A stretch of 64,000 nt of DNA from Pantoea ananatis LMG 2665. Its GTDB lineage: Bacteria > Pseudomonadota > Gammaproteobacteria > Enterobacterales > Enterobacteriaceae. The translations under genes were made by a program, and so were the position numbers. The stretch is taken from positions 124,001-188,000 of the forward strand of contig NZ_JMJJ01000004.1 of NCBI RefSeq assembly GCF_000710035.2, read 5' to 3'. How positions within the stretch are numbered: position 1 is the stretch's first letter; every line of letters starts with the position of its first letter. The notes beneath the pieces were generated by a model that saw only the letters and a list, made by a program, of their open reading frames with translations, searched no databases and had not been told where the DNA came from. Positions 25,607-35,883 of this stretch are shown one piece after another.

Positions 25607-28600
25607 TTAATGCGAGTGGTTATCGACAGGATGATCCTTTTCGATGTCCGCTTTCTTACCGAAGCGACGGCGCACCACCACAAAGAATACCGGTACAAAG
25701 AAGATTGCCAGCGCGGTGGCGGTTACCATACCGCCCATTACGCCCGTACCGACCGCATTCTGGGCACCTGAGCCTGCGCCGGTGCTGATGGCCAGAGGCA
25801 GTACGCCAAGAATAAAGGCCAGCGAGGTCATCAGGATCGGACGCAGACGCATACGACAGGCTTCAAGCGTCGCTTCCACCAGGCCTTTACCTTCTTTCTC
25901 CATCAGATCCTTCGCAAATTCCACGATCAGGATGGCGTTCTTCGCCGAGAGGCCAACGGTTGTCAGTAACCCCACGACAAAGTAAACGTCGTTACTCAGG
26001 CCACGTAAGGTGGTGAAGAGTAATGCACCGACCACACCGAGCGGAACGACCAGCATGACAGAGAACGGGATGGACCAGCTTTCATACAGGGCAGCAAGAC
26101 ACAGGAACACCACAATCAGTGAAATGGCATAAAGAGCCGGTGCCTGGTTGCCTGACAGACGTTCCTGATAGGACATTCCCGTCCAGTCAAAACCGATGCC
26201 GGTTGGCAGTTTAGAGGCCAGTTCTTCCATCAGATTCATGGCTTCACCGGAACTCTTGCCCGGTCCGGCCTGACCCAGGATCTCCATGGCAGGCAGACCG
26301 TTATAGCGTTCCAGACGCGGCGAACCATACTGCCAGTGTGCCGAAGAGAAGGCAGAGAAGGGCACCATCTCGCCGTTGCTGTTACGGACAAACCACTTAT
26401 TGATGTCGTCCGGCAGCATACGCGCGTCGGCTTTACCCATCACGTACACTTTCTTCACACGACCGCGGTCAATAAAGTCATTGACGTAAGAGCCGCCCCA
26501 CGAGGCTGCGAGCGTGGTGTTGATGTCACTGAGTGACACGCCCAACGCCTGCGCTTTCTCCTGGTCGATATCCAGCTTGAACTGCGGCGTATCTTCCAGG
26601 CCATTAGGGCGAACACCGACCAGCGTATCCGGATGCTGGGCAATCATGCCAAACAGCTGGTTACGCGCCTGTGTTAGCTTGTCGTGGCCCAGGTTTGCCT
26701 GATCGATCAGCTCAAAGTCAAAGCCTGTCGCGTTCCCTAATTCAATAATGGCCGGCAGGTTAAACGCAAAGACCATACCGTCTTTGATTTGCCCTAATGC
26801 CTGCATGGCACGTCCCTGGATAGCCGGGACTTTCATATCGCTGCTGGTACGCTCATCCCAGGGTTTAAGGCTGACGAAGGCGATACCGGTGTTCTGGCCC
26901 CGTCCGGCAAAACCAAAACCGGCAACGGTAAAGACCGACTTAACCGAGTCCTTCTCTTTTGTCAGGAAGTAGTCAGAAACCTGATCCAGCACCTTCTGCG
27001 TGCGTTCCTGGGTTGCCCCCGCAGGCAACTGTGCCTGAGCCAGTAACAGGCCCTGATCTTCTTCCGGCAGGAAGGAAGAGGGGAGGCGCAGGAACAGAAA
27101 CGCCATGCCCAGCACAATCAGCAGGTAAAGCAGCAGATAGCGACCGGTACCGCGAACGATATGGCCCACGCTGTCGACATAGTGATGCGTGCTCTTGTCG
27201 AACAGGCGGTTAAACCAGCCAAAGAAACCGGTGGTTTTGCCATGATCGCCTTTTTTCACCGGCTTGAGCATGGTGGCGCAGAGCGCCGGCGTCAGAATTA
27301 ACGCAACCAGTACCGACAGCGCCATCGCTGAAACAATAGTGATAGAGAACTGACGGTAAATGACCCCGGTAGATCCGCCGAAGAAGGCCATAGGAATGAA
27401 TACTGCCGACAGCACCAGGGCAATACCGACCAGCGCGCCCTGAATCTGTTCCATCGATCGCTTGGTGGCCTCTTTGGGCGGCAGCCCTTCTTCCACCATT
27501 ACGCGTTCGACGTTCTCGACCACTACGATGGCGTCATCGACCAGCAAGCCGATGGCCAGCACCATCCCAAACATCGTCAGGGTGTTTATCGAGTAGCCAA
27601 AGGCGCTGATAATGGCAAAGGTACCCAGCAGAACAACAGGCACGGCGATGGTAGGAATCAGCGTGGCACGGAAGTTTTGCAGGAACAGATACATCACCAG
27701 GAACACCAACAGAATGGCTTCCATCAGTGTCTTCACTACTTCGAAAATCGAGATTTTTACGAAAGGTGTCGTGTCATAAGGGTAAACGACCTTCATACCC
27801 GCCGGGAAAGTGGGCTGCAGTTTAGCCAGCTCTGCCTTCACCGCCTCCGCCGTGTTCAGGGCGTTAGCGCCGGTCGCCAGTTTGATACCAATACCGGAAG
27901 CGGGTTTACCGTTATAACGTGCGATGATTTCGTAGTTTTCCCCACCCAGTTCAATCTGAGCCACATCGCGCAAACGAACCTGAGAACCGTCAGCATTCAC
28001 CTTAAGCAGAATGTTGCCGAACTCTTTGGTCGAGGTCAGACGGGTTTGTGCAATGATAGAGGCGTTCAACTGCTGTCCCGGCACCGGTGGCGTGCCGCCT
28101 AACTGACCGGCAGCGACCTGGGCGTTCTGGGTTTTCAGCGCGTTGATAACGTCAACAGGGGTTAACTGATAGTTATTAAGCTTGCTGGGATCCATCCAGA
28201 TACGCATGGCATACTGCGCCCCGAATACCTGGGTATCACCGACGCCAGGCGTACGGCTGATCGGATCTTTGATGTTTGAGGCAACGTAGTCAGAAATATC
28301 GTTCTGATTCATACTGCCGTCATCGCTGATAAAACCGGCGACCATCAGGAAGCTACTGGAGGATTTTTTAACCTGAATCCCCTGTTGTTGCACTTCCTGA
28401 GGCAGCAAAGGCATGGCCAGTTGCAGTTTGTTCTGCACCTGAACCTGAGCGATATCGGCATCGGTGCCTGACTCAAACGAAATCGTCAGCGTCAGTGCGC
28501 CCGATGAGTCACTGCTTGATGACATATACATCAGGCCATCAATACCATTCATGTTCTGTTCGATGACCTGAGTCACCGAGTCTTGCAGCGTTTTGGCGTC

Positions 28601-28756
28601 AGCACCTGGGTAGTTGGCCTGAATCTCAATTGCCGGCGGCGCAACATTGGGATATTGCTCGATCGGTAATTTAAGAATCGATAACGCGCCCGCTAGCATC
28701 ACGATAATAGCAAGAACCCACGCAAAGATGGGGCGATCGATAAAGAACTTAGCCAT
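25607..28756 (-). CDS. acrB: AcrB, RND multidrug efflux pump transporter
   Basis: AcrB is the proton-driven inner-membrane pump of the AcrAB-TolC tripartite system, exporting antibiotics, dyes and bile salts. It has 1049 residues, exactly the E. coli length. Twelve transmembrane helices and two large periplasmic loops are evident. The proton-relay Asp407-Asp408 pair sits in [19 protein letters not shown], with Lys940 expected in the second half. The C-terminus is hydrophilic and histidine-tipped (DHPVDNHSH). It is 16 bp downstream of acrA in one operon, with its own strong terminator. Confidence 0.99.
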   Translation of the reverse strand: MAKFFIDRPIFAWVLAIIVMLAGALSILKLPIEQYPNVAPPAIEIQANYPGADAKTLQDSVTQVIEQNMNGIDGLMYMSSSSDSSGALTLTISFESGTDADIAQVQVQNKLQLAMPLLPQEVQQQGIQVKKSSSSFLMVAGFISDDGSMNQNDISDYVASNIKDPISRTPGVGDTQVFGAQYAMRIWMDPSKLNNYQLTPVDVINALKTQNAQVAAGQLGGTPPVPGQQLNASIIAQTRLTSTKEFGNILLKVNADGSQVRLRDVAQIELGGENYEIIARYNGKPASGIGIKLATGANALNTAEAVKAELAKLQPTFPAGMKVVYPYDTTPFVKISIFEVVKTLMEAILLVFLVMYLFLQNFRATLIPTIAVPVVLLGTFAIISAFGYSINTLTMFGMVLAIGLLVDDAIVVVENVERVMVEEGLPPKEATKRSMEQIQGALVGIALVLSAVFIPMAFFGGSTGVIYRQFSITIVSAMALSVLVALILTPALCATMLKPVKKGDHGKTTGFFGWFNRLFDKSTHHYVDSVGHIVRGTGRYLLLYLLIVLGMAFLFLRLPSSFLPEEDQGLLLAQAQLPAGATQERTQKVLDQVSDYFLTKEKDSVKSVFTVAGFGFAGRGQNTGIAFVSLKPWDERTSSDMKVPAIQGRAMQALGQIKDGMVFAFNLPAIIELGNATGFDFELIDQANLGHDKLTQARNQLFGMIAQHPDTLVGVRPNGLEDTPQFKLDIDQEKAQALGVSLSDINTTLAASWGGSYVNDFIDRGRVKKVYVMGKADARMLPDDINKWFVRNSNGEMVPFSAFSSAHWQYGSPRLERYNGLPAMEILGQAGPGKSSGEAMNLMEELASKLPTGIGFDWTGMSYQERLSGNQAPALYAISLIVVFLCLAALYESWSIPFSVMLVVPLGVVGALLFTTLRGLSNDVYFVVGLLTTVGLSAKNAILIVEFAKDLMEKEGKGLVEATLEACRMRLRPILMTSLAFILGVLPLAISTGAGSGAQNAVGTGVMGGMVTATALAIFFVPVFFVVVRRRFGKKADIEKDHPVDNHSH

Positions 28757-28772
28757 GTATCAACGGCTCCTG

Positions 28773-29978
28773 TTATGACGATGTTTTAGCAGACTGCGCT
28801 TTGGACGGATCGCCGCTGGCGGCTTTGGCATCATCGGTGACTTCTTTAGGCGTAACCTGCGCACCCGGTTTTGCGCGTTGCAGACCGGTAAAGATCACGC
28901 GCTCACCCGCTTTAAGCCCATCAGTCACCAGCCATTTGTCGCCAATAGCCTGGGCCGCTTTAATCTTACGTGCTTCAACCTTGTTATCCGCGCCCACCAC
29001 CATGACAGAGGCATCGCCGGTTGGCGTACGGCTCACCGCCTGCTGTGGCACTAAAAGGGCATTCGGGTTGGTGCCTTCCTCCAGACGAGCACGGACAAAC
29101 ATGCCAGGCAGCAACGCTTTGTCGGGGTTCGGGAAGATCGCACGCAGGGTGATGGATCCGGTGGTCTGGTCAACGGTCACGTCGGAAAATTCCAGCGTAC
29201 CCGGCTGAGCATAGTCTTTGCCGTTTTGCATCAGCAGGGTGACATTCGCTTTGCCATCGTTCTGTTTCAGCTGACCCGATTCGAGTTCTGAACGTAAACG
29301 CAGGAAATCTTCACTCGACTGGGTGACATCGACATACATCGGATCAAGCTGCTGCACGGTTGCCAGCGCCGTGGTTTGCCCGCTCTGCACCAGCGCACCT
29401 TCCGTTACGGAAGACTTACCGATACGGCCGCTGATGGGCGAGGTGACTTTGGTGTAGGCAAGATTAATACGGGCGGTTTCCACATTGGCTTTGGCTGACT
29501 GAACCGCGGCATTGTTCTGCGCGGCGGTGGCCACAGCCGTATCGTAATCCTGCTGACTGATGTATTTAGTGCCGAGCAGCGGCTTATAGCGATTCACGGT
29601 AAGCTGCGCAATGCGTGCGTTAGCCTCCGCCTTCGCTAAATCGGCTTTAGCACTGTCGTAGGACGCCTGATAGGTCGCCGGATCGATCTGATACAGCGAT
29701 TCCCCTGCTTTGATCTCTCCGCCTTCAATGAAGTTACGCTTCAGGATGATACCGGAAACCTGCGGGCGAACTTCAGCAATACGAAAAGCCAAAGTGCGGC
29801 CGGGTAATTCAGTCGAAATTTTAAGGGGTTCACTTTTAACCGTAACAACACCCACCTCAGGTGGCTGCTGCTGCTGGGCGGCCTGGTCGGATTTATTTCC
29901 GTCACATCCTGTTAACACGAAGCTGCCTGATAGCATCAGGACGGCCGCCAGAGGCGTTAACCCTCTGAATTTAGTCAT
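28773..29978 (-). CDS. acrA: AcrA, periplasmic adaptor lipoprotein of the AcrAB-TolC pump
   Basis: AcrA links AcrB to the TolC channel. The product is 401 residues (E. coli 397), with a lipoprotein signal and lipobox LTGC (Cys25), followed by Asp26, which fits inner-membrane retention. Lipoyl, alpha-hairpin (YQASYDSAKADLAKAEANARIAQLTVNRY) and beta-barrel domains follow in order. The C-terminal tail (DAKAASGDPSKAQSAKTSS) is low complexity. First gene of the operon, transcribed from a promoter overlapped by the AcrR operator. Confidence 0.98.
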   Translation of the reverse strand: MTKFRGLTPLAAVLMLSGSFVLTGCDGNKSDQAAQQQQPPEVGVVTVKSEPLKISTELPGRTLAFRIAEVRPQVSGIILKRNFIEGGEIKAGESLYQIDPATYQASYDSAKADLAKAEANARIAQLTVNRYKPLLGTKYISQQDYDTAVATAAQNNAAVQSAKANVETARINLAYTKVTSPISGRIGKSSVTEGALVQSGQTTALATVQQLDPMYVDVTQSSEDFLRLRSELESGQLKQNDGKANVTLLMQNGKDYAQPGTLEFSDVTVDQTTGSITLRAIFPNPDKALLPGMFVRARLEEGTNPNALLVPQQAVSRTPTGDASVMVVGADNKVEARKIKAAQAIGDKWLVTDGLKAGERVIFTGLQRAKPGAQVTPKEVTDDAKAASGDPSKAQSAKTSS

Positions 29979-30063
29979 AAATAAACCTCTAGAGTCCGAT
30001 ATCGAATGATCAATGGATCACAAAGCCAGGAACCCATTGCTGCGTAAGAGTTTAGGTCGTGCT

Positions 30064-30093
30064 ATGGTACATACATTCACAAATGTATGTAAA
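30064..30093 (-). promoter_or_regulatory. acrAB promoter with AcrR operator
   Basis: On the minus strand TTTACA (30088-30093), 18-bp spacer, TACCAT (30064-30069). The 24-bp inverted repeat at 30068-30091 (TACATACATT, CACA-type centre, AATGTATGTA) lies inside it and matches the known E. coli AcrR operator. AcrR bound here would block acrAB and its own divergent gene. Confidence 0.93.
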
Positions 30094-30120
30094 CTTACTC
30101 GATTGTAAAAAAAGTCCCCT

Positions 30121-30759
30121 ATGGCACGAAAAACCAAAGCGCAAGCTCTTGAAACCCGGCATCAAATTCTTGACGCTGCACTTGCCCTTTTTTCTAAAGA
30201 GGGGGTTTCAGCCACTTCCCTGGCGGATGTCGCATCCGCAGCCAGCGTAACACGGGGGGCAATCTACTGGCATTTCAAAAACAAAGCCGATTTGTTAAAC
30301 GAAATATGGCTTCGCAGTGATGCAGGGCTGGATGATGTGAAACTTGAGTATCAGACAAAATACCCCGGTGATCCACTTTCCATTCTGCGAGCGATGCTGG
30401 TGTATATCTTTCAGGCGACGGCCAGAGATCCTCAGCGCCGCGCGCTAATGGAAATTATCTTCCACAAATGCGAGTTTGTGGGGGAAATGGCGGCGGTAAA
30501 AAGCATTCAGCAAAGCCTGTTGCTGGAGCGTTACAATGAAATAGAAGACGTTTTGCGCCAGTGCATTGATGCCGGGCAGCTCCCGGAAACCTTCCAGACG
30601 CGTCAGGCCGCGCTGATTATGCGCGGCTACGTGAACGGCATGATGGAAAGCTGGCTGTTTACACCCGATAAGTTTGATCTGGTTACCGATGCGCCTGTGC
30701 TGGTTGATGCGCTGATTGATATGCTGCGCTTCAGCCCAACGCTGGCTAAAAAGGCCTAA
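30121..30759 (+). CDS. acrR: TetR-family repressor AcrR
   Basis: AcrR represses acrAB and itself, and releases DNA on binding drugs or dyes. 212 residues (E. coli 215). The N-terminal helix-turn-helix reads [38 protein letters not shown] (about 23-60); the C-terminal ligand domain follows. It is divergent from acrA across a 142-bp region with the shared operator. Its last 4 bp overlap the end of convergent ybaM. Confidence 0.97.
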   Translation: MARKTKAQALETRHQILDAALALFSKEGVSATSLADVASAASVTRGAIYWHFKNKADLLNEIWLRSDAGLDDVKLEYQTKYPGDPLSILRAMLVYIFQATARDPQRRALMEIIFHKCEFVGEMAAVKSIQQSLLLERYNEIEDVLRQCIDAGQLPETFQTRQAALIMRGYVNGMMESWLFTPDKFDLVTDAPVLVDALIDMLRFSPTLAKKA

Positions 30760-30911
30760 TCTTTACGCTGCGTGTCGCGCTTTCTTTCAAAGTCGCGCTG
30801 AACGATGGCCAGTGCAGACAGCACGGTTTCTACCGCGATCTGATTCTCTTCAAGCAGCTGAATGAGATCGACGGCCAGTTTGACCTCTTCAGGCGCCGTT
30901 TCCAGGGACAT
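30756..30911 (-). CDS. ybaM: YbaM family small protein
   Basis: A 51-residue protein matching E. coli YbaM (53): [23 protein letters not shown], then [18 protein letters not shown] and a charged end. It has no known function; the family is a short helical protein without membrane segment. AGGAGGAAAG just before the ATG is a near-ideal ribosome-binding site. Its stop overlaps the acrR stop by 4 bp on the opposite strand. It sits beside priC as in E. coli, but mscK (kefA), which separates acrR and ybaM there, is missing. Confidence 0.9.
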   Translation of the reverse strand: MSLETAPEEVKLAVDLIQLLEENQIAVETVLSALAIVQRDFERKRDTQRKD

Positions 30912-30986
30912 CTTTCCTCCTGAGCAGTTGTATCATGGGCCAGATAAGCGTGCCATCCGGGAATCCCCTCCAGCACGGATAGCGCA

Positions 30987-31517
30987 TTAAGTGTTAAAGG
31001 CGCTGTTTGCCAGCGACATTGCCCACTCCACCGAACGGATGGCCTGTCGACAGCGTGCCATACGACCTTCGAGCACCTCCAGGTCTTTCTTCAACTGCTG
31101 CTGCACGGCCAGCGTTTCCGCCAGCGCCATTCGCTGTTCACGCTGGTCGATCATAGCCTGCAGTCGACGTTCATACTCGCGGTATTCCTGATATTTTCGC
31201 TGCCGGGAAGAGGGCTGAGCGCGCTCCTGTGGGCTACGCAACTGTTGGGTGCGGGCCTCACGTTGCAGAGCAGCAATCTGATCGACCAGATGGCTGGCCA
31301 GCCACTGGCTGCGGGCCACGTCACCGTTGGGCTGGCACAAACGCTGATAATTGTGTTCAATCTCCTGCAAATAATCTGCCAGCCGGGTGCCTTTGGTGGT
31401 AAAGAGCTGGCTGTCAAAGCGGGGGGAACGGCAGTATCCATCAGGATGGCTGGCAATATCCTGTCGTAAATCAAGCATGCAGTTAAGCAGGCGTTGGTGT
31501 GCAGTGACGTAACTCAT
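30987..31517 (-). CDS. priC: Primosomal replication protein N'' (PriC)
   Basis: PriC reloads DnaB helicase at stalled forks through a PriA-independent route. From ATG 31517 (MSYVTAHQRLLNCMLDLRQD) the product is 176 residues (E. coli 175). It is strongly helical and rich in Arg and Gln, with the conserved stretch FDSQLFTTKGTRLADYLQEIEHNYQRL. The frame extends upstream to 31580, overlapping divergent ybaN, without similarity, so the shorter start is chosen. Confidence 0.94.
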   Translation of the reverse strand: MSYVTAHQRLLNCMLDLRQDIASHPDGYCRSPRFDSQLFTTKGTRLADYLQEIEHNYQRLCQPNGDVARSQWLASHLVDQIAALQREARTQQLRSPQERAQPSSRQRKYQEYREYERRLQAMIDQREQRMALAETLAVQQQLKKDLEVLEGRMARCRQAIRSVEWAMSLANSAFNT

Positions 31518-31574
31518 CGCCCGAGACTCAGGTATGCTAAGGTTACGGGACTGGAAACGCGCTGAGCGATCGTT

Positions 31575-31964
31575 ATGCAACGCATAGTATTATTGACCCT
31601 TGGCTGGCTGGCGATTGTGCTTGGCATACTGGGTATTGTATTACCTTTATTACCCACCACGCCATTTATGCTACTGGCGGCCTGGTGTTTTGCCCGCTCT
31701 TCTCCCCGATTCCACTACTGGCTGCTCTGGAGATCGCCTTTTGGCCGTTATATCCGCCACTGGCAGCAGCATCGTGGCATGCCCCCCGGTGCAAAAAGCC
31801 GGGCGATGATCGTGATTGTAATAACCTTTGCGGTGTCTCTCTGGCTGGTTCCGCTGTGGTGGGTGCGCGTCATGTTACTTATTATGCTGGCTGTGCTACT
31901 GCTGTTTATCGGGCGCATGCCGGTGGTGGCAGAAACAGCGGATGAACGTTTACCGCCGCGATAA
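31575..31964 (+). CDS. ybaN: YbaN family inner-membrane protein (DUF454)
   Basis: A 129-residue membrane protein (E. coli YbaN 125) with about three hydrophobic helices: residues 3-35, then 75-115. The family motif GIVLPLLPTTPFMLLAAWCFARSSPRFHYWLL is intact. Function unknown. It is divergent from priC with 57 bp between starts and lies upstream of apt in the same direction. Confidence 0.92.
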   Translation: MQRIVLLTLGWLAIVLGILGIVLPLLPTTPFMLLAAWCFARSSPRFHYWLLWRSPFGRYIRHWQQHRGMPPGAKSRAMIVIVITFAVSLWLVPLWWVRVMLLIMLAVLLLFIGRMPVVAETADERLPPR

Positions 31965-32114
31965 AGTTGCAATTAGCCGACCATTTGCTTAGATTTGGGC
32001 CTCTTCGTGTGTAGCTTCCCATTATTCATGCCTCTTCGCTGAGCCTTTAACCCGGTGTTGGCGCTATTGAAGCTGCGCAAAACAGAACAGAATTTTTTTA
32101 CCAGGCTTAAGATT

Positions 32115-32666
32115 ATGACCGACACTGCGCAGCAGCTTGAACTGATTAAAAACAGTATCAAAAGTATTCCTGATTACCCGAAGCCGGGTATTCTTTTCCG
32201 TGACGTCACCAGCCTGTTGGAAGACCCAAAAGCCTATGCCGCGTCCATCTCGCTGCTGGTAGAGCGGTATCGCAATAAAGGCATCACCAAAGTGGTGGGC
32301 ACGGAAGCGCGGGGTTTCCTGTTCGGGGCACCTGTCGCCCTCGGACTGGGGCTGGGCTTTGTTCCGGTGCGCAAGCCGGGCAAACTGCCACGTGAAACCT
32401 TCAGCGAAGCTTACGAGCTGGAATACGGTACCGACCGACTGGAATTGCACAAAGATGCTATTCAGCCAGGCGATGTGGTGCTGGTGGTCGACGACCTGCT
32501 GGCAACGGGGGGCACGCTCGAAGCGACCATCAAACTGATTCGTCGTGCAGGCGGCGAAGTTAAGGACGCGGCATTTATTATCAACCTGTTCGATCTGGCA
32601 GGTGAAGCGCGTCTCAAGGCGCTGGGCGTTGACAGCTACAGCCTGGTCAATTTTCCCGGCCACTAA
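32115..32666 (+). CDS. apt: Adenine phosphoribosyltransferase
   Basis: Apt salvages adenine to AMP with PRPP. From ATG 32115 the product is 183 residues, the E. coli length; upstream in-frame codons to 32055 are not conserved. The PRPP-binding motif [13 protein letters not shown] is at about 126-138, and the dimer/flexible loop [10 protein letters not shown] is present. It precedes dnaX, with which it is cotranscribed in E. coli. Confidence 0.98.
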   Translation: MTDTAQQLELIKNSIKSIPDYPKPGILFRDVTSLLEDPKAYAASISLLVERYRNKGITKVVGTEARGFLFGAPVALGLGLGFVPVRKPGKLPRETFSEAYELEYGTDRLELHKDAIQPGDVVLVVDDLLATGGTLEATIKLIRRAGGEVKDAAFIINLFDLAGEARLKALGVDSYSLVNFPGH

Positions 32667-32674
32667 ACCTCGCT

Positions 32675-32701
32675 TGCGGCCTCGAGCTCCGCCAGGCCGC
32701 A
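32675..32701 (+). terminator. Weak stem-loop between apt and dnaX
   Basis: TGCGGCCT (32675-32682), 11-nt loop, AGGCCGCA (32694-32701) with only CATCTTTCCC after it. An attenuator or partial terminator is possible. Confidence 0.4.
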
Positions 32702-32823
32702 CATCTTTCCCTGTTCAAGATAACGAGTGATAGGTGAAAGCGTAGCTGTTAGACTACTGCAATCATATACAGGGGTTGCAGTGCGTCTGCGCTCACATTT
32801 CCATCCAAATTCGTCGAAACCAC

Positions 32824-34794
32824 ATGAGCTATCAGGTACTTGCCCGAAAATGGCGTCCACAGGCGTTTGCTGATGTTGTCGGTCAGGAACATGTTCTGAC
32901 GGCGCTGGCGAATGGATTGTCTCTGGGACGCATCCATCATGCTTATCTCTTCTCCGGCACGCGGGGCGTAGGGAAAACTACGATTGCCCGTCTGCTGGCA
33001 AAAGGGCTTAACTGCGAAACCGGTATTACCGCAACACCCTGCGGTCAGTGCGACAACTGTCGTGAGATTGAGCAGGGGCGCTTTGTCGATCTTATTGAGA
33101 TTGACGCGGCCTCGCGCACCAAAGTGGAAGACACACGCGATCTGCTCGATAACGTGCAGTACGCGCCCGCGCGCGGCCGGTTTAAAGTCTACCTGATCGA
33201 TGAAGTGCACATGCTGTCGCGTCACAGCTTCAACGCCCTGCTGAAAACGCTGGAAGAACCGCCTTCGCATGTAAAATTCTTGCTGGCCACGACCGATCCG
33301 CAAAAACTGCCGGTGACGATTCTGTCGCGCTGCCTGCAGTTTCATCTAAAAGCGCTTGAGGTCGATCAGATCCGCCAGCAGTTGGATCATGTTTTAGAGC
33401 AGGAGCAGATCGCGCGTGAGCCACGCGCCCTGCAACTGCTCGCCAGAGCCGCCGATGGCAGCATGCGTGACGCGTTAAGCCTTACCGATCAGGCCATTGC
33501 AATGGGCGAGGGCAGCGTGACCAGCGCCACCGTGGGCACGATGCTCGGAACGCTTGATGATGAACAGCCGCTTGGTCTGCTCGAAGCCGTGGTTGAGGGC
33601 AATGGCGAACAGATGATGACGCTGCTAGCCCAGGCTGCTTCACGCGGCGTTGAGTGGGAAGCCCTGCTGGTTGAGATGCTGCGCCTGCTGCACAGGATTG
33701 CCATGGTGCAACTCCTGCCCACGTCGCTCAATGACGATGAAGAGAGCAATGCGTTACGCCTGCGTGAGCTGGCGCGCGCGGTGCCACCGGCCGATCTCCA
33801 GCTGTACTACCAAACCCTGCTCATGGGGCGTAAAGATTTACCGCTTGCGCCCGATCGCCGCATGGGGATTGAAATGACATTGCTGCGCGCCCTGGCGTTC
33901 CATCCTAAGGCAGCCATCGCCGAACCGATCGCGCGGCCAACGCTGACGGCGCAGTCGGCACCGGCACCGGTGCAGAATGTCGCTGCCCAGCCCGCTGAAA
34001 AGGCGCCCGCGGCGCAGCCGCAAATGGCCGCGCCGGAACCGGCTGTCAGTCAGCAGGCCGTGCCGCCGGCTTCGCCCGATCCGTCACTGTCCAGCTCCAC
34101 CAGCCAGCTCCTGCAGGCGCGCACCCAGTTGCTGCGCCAGGGAGCAAACAAAGCAAAAAAGAGTGAGCCGGCAGCGCCAGGTGCGCGGCCGGCCAACTCT
34201 GCGCTGGAACGACTGGCCTCTGTTACCGAACGCAGCCAGCAGCGAGTCCGAGACAGCACGCCTGCGGCACCGGTAAAAAAAGAGGCTTACCGCTGGAAAG
34301 CACAGACGCCAGTGACAGAGGTCGCTGAGCCGGTCGCGACGCCAAAAGCCTTGCGTTCTGCGCTGGAGCATGAGAAAAATCCTGAGCTGGCCGCGCGACT
34401 GGCGGAAGAAGCCCAGCAGCGCGATGCATGGGCGGCAGAGGTCGCGGGCTTACCGCTGCCTAAACTGGTTCAGCAACTGGCCCTGAATGCATGGAAAGAA
34501 ACCACGGATAACGGCATTTGCCTGCATTTACGTTCCAGTCAGCGCCACCTGAATTCCGCGTCGGCGCAGCAGGCCCTGAGCGCCGCGTTAAGTCAGGCAG
34601 CAGGCCATCAGGTTGAACTGTCGGTTATTGAAGACGATAATTCTTCGGTATTGACGCCACTGGAGTGGCGTCAGGCCATTTACGAAGAGAAGCTGGCGCA
34701 GGCGCGTCAGTCAATCTTGAGTGACACCCACATTCAAACCCTTCGTCGCTTTTTTGATGCCGATTTGGATGAGGAAAGCATTCGACCCGTTTGA
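32824..34794 (+). CDS. dnaX: DNA polymerase III subunits tau and gamma
   Basis: DnaX is the clamp-loader ATPase. The full product tau is 656 residues (E. coli 643) from ATG 32824 (MSYQVLARKWRPQAF). Walker A GTRGVGKT is at 45-52 and zinc ligands are Cys64, Cys73, Cys76 and Cys79; domain III ends near 370, followed by a Pro/Ala-rich linker (about 375-440) and the tau-specific region that binds DnaB and the polymerase alpha subunit. A programmed -1 frameshift at codons 445-446 yields the shorter gamma subunit of 447 residues. The upstream frame extension to 32776 is not conserved. ybaB and recR follow in the same direction. Confidence 0.98.
   Translation: MSYQVLARKWRPQAFADVVGQEHVLTALANGLSLGRIHHAYLFSGTRGVGKTTIARLLAKGLNCETGITATPCGQCDNCREIEQGRFVDLIEIDAASRTKVEDTRDLLDNVQYAPARGRFKVYLIDEVHMLSRHSFNALLKTLEEPPSHVKFLLATTDPQKLPVTILSRCLQFHLKALEVDQIRQQLDHVLEQEQIAREPRALQLLARAADGSMRDALSLTDQAIAMGEGSVTSATVGTMLGTLDDEQPLGLLEAVVEGNGEQMMTLLAQAASRGVEWEALLVEMLRLLHRIAMVQLLPTSLNDDEESNALRLRELARAVPPADLQLYYQTLLMGRKDLPLAPDRRMGIEMTLLRALAFHPKAAIAEPIARPTLTAQSAPAPVQNVAAQPAEKAPAAQPQMAAPEPAVSQQAVPPASPDPSLSSSTSQLLQARTQLLRQGANKAKKSEPAAPGARPANSALERLASVTERSQQRVRDSTPAAPVKKEAYRWKAQTPVTEVAEPVATPKALRSALEHEKNPELAARLAEEAQQRDAWAAEVAGLPLPKLVQQLALNAWKETTDNGICLHLRSSQRHLNSASAQQALSAALSQAAGHQVELSVIEDDNSSVLTPLEWRQAIYEEKLAQARQSILSDTHIQTLRRFFDADLDEESIRPV
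34139..34193 (+). promoter_or_regulatory. Programmed -1 ribosomal frameshift site in dnaX
   Basis: Three parts are in the E. coli arrangement: an internal Shine-Dalgarno AGGGAG at 34139-34144, ten nt later the slippery heptamer A-AAA-AAG at 34155-34161 in the right frame, and a downstream stem with GCCGGC arms (34167-34172 and 34188-34193). After slipping back one base the ribosome reads GAG then TGA at 34164-34166, ending gamma. Confidence 0.93.
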
Positions 34795-34850
34795 ACACGC
34801 TGCAACGGTCTGAATAAACCGCGTTGTAGCCTCAGCAGAGAGAGAAAACT

Positions 34851-35180
34851 ATGTTTGGTAAAGGCGGATTGGGCAACCTGATGAAGCAGGCCCAGCAGAT
34901 GCAAGACAAAATGGCCCAGGTTCAGGAAGAAATTGCCGCCCTGGAAGTCACGGGTGAATCAGGTGCTGGCATGGTCAAGGTCACGATCAACGGTGCTCAC
35001 AACTGCCGCCGGGTAGAAGTCGATCCGAGCCTGCTTGAGGACGACAAAGACATGCTGGAAGATCTGATTGCCGCCGCATTCAACGATGCCGCTCGTCGCA
35101 TTGACGAAGTGCAGAAAGAGAAAATGGCCTCTGTCTCTTCAGGTATGCAGCTGCCACCAGGCTTCAAGATGCCGTTCTGA
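34851..35180 (+). CDS. ybaB: YbaB/EbfC nucleoid-associated protein
   Basis: YbaB/EbfC is a small dimeric DNA-binding protein of the nucleoid. 109 residues (E. coli 109). It begins [36 protein letters not shown], with the helical dimer arm, and ends [13 protein letters not shown]. Its stop overlaps the recR start by one base (TGATG), so the two are translationally coupled, the classic dnaX-ybaB-recR operon. Confidence 0.97.
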   Translation: MFGKGGLGNLMKQAQQMQDKMAQVQEEIAALEVTGESGAGMVKVTINGAHNCRRVEVDPSLLEDDKDMLEDLIAAAFNDAARRIDEVQKEKMASVSSGMQLPPGFKMPF

Positions 35181-35785
35181 TGCAAACCAGCCCCCTGCTA
35201 GAGTCTTTAATGGAGTCGCTGCGCTGTTTGCCGGGCGTTGGGCCTAAATCGGCCCAGCGTATGGCGTTTCAACTGCTACAGCGCGATCGGAGTGGCGGAA
35301 TGCGGCTGGCGCAGGCCCTGACCCGGGCGATGTCGGAAATCGGCCACTGTGCCGATTGCCGCACCTTCACCGAGCAGGAAATTTGCACCATTTGCGCCAA
35401 TCCCCGGCGTCAGCAAAATGGTCAAATTTGCGTGGTTGAGAGCCCGGCAGACATCCATGCTATTGAGCAAACCGGGCAATTTGCCGGCCGCTATTTCGTG
35501 TTGATGGGGCATCTTTCGCCGCTGGACGGCATTGGTCCAGCCGATATTGGTCTTGACCGACTGGAACAACGGCTGGAAAAAGAAACGCTTCACGAAGTGA
35601 TTCTGGCGACCAATCCCACGGTTGAAGGTGAAGCTACCGCGAACTACATCGCTGAATTGTGCGGACAGTATGGCGTCGACGCGAGCCGTATTGCGCATGG
35701 GGTTCCGATGGGCGGTGAACTGGAAATGGTCGATGGCACCACGCTGTCCCACTCCCTCGCCGGTCGTCAAAAGATTAAATTTTAA
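35180..35785 (+). CDS. recR: Recombination protein RecR
   Basis: RecR works with RecF and RecO to load RecA on gapped DNA. 201 residues as in E. coli. A helix-hairpin-helix ([19 protein letters not shown], about 15-33) is followed by a zinc finger with Cys57, Cys60, Cys69 and Cys72 and a Toprim domain ([17 protein letters not shown]...; about 80-175). The start is coupled to ybaB. A stem-loop follows the stop and abuts the htpG promoter. Confidence 0.97.
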   Translation: MQTSPLLESLMESLRCLPGVGPKSAQRMAFQLLQRDRSGGMRLAQALTRAMSEIGHCADCRTFTEQEICTICANPRRQQNGQICVVESPADIHAIEQTGQFAGRYFVLMGHLSPLDGIGPADIGLDRLEQRLEKETLHEVILATNPTVEGEATANYIAELCGQYGVDASRIAHGVPMGGELEMVDGTTLSHSLAGRQKIKF

Positions 35786-35791
35786 ACGCTT

Positions 35792-35815
35792 GCCGGTGTT
35801 GTGAAAGACACCGGC
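35792..35815 (+). terminator. Stem-loop after recR
   Basis: GCCGGTGT (35792-35799), 8-nt loop, ACACCGGC (35808-35815). No T run. Its last base is the first base of the htpG -35 element. Confidence 0.5.
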
Positions 35816-35842
35816 TTGAAAACCTCTCATTTATCCCCACAT
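35815..35842 (+). promoter_or_regulatory. Sigma-32 heat-shock promoter of htpG
   Basis: CTTGAA (35815-35820), perfect -35, 14-bp spacer, CCCCACAT (35835-35842), 7 of 8 to the -10 consensus CCCCATNT if one mismatch is allowed. It ends 41 bp upstream of the htpG ATG. Confidence 0.85.
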
Positions 35843-35883
35843 CCTCCTCAACGTTCGTTAAATCTGATTCTGTTGAGGTAGCA

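Noticed and set aside
32064-32702. 212-codon minus-strand ORF opposite apt
   Set aside because: Complement of the conserved apt gene; no independent evidence.
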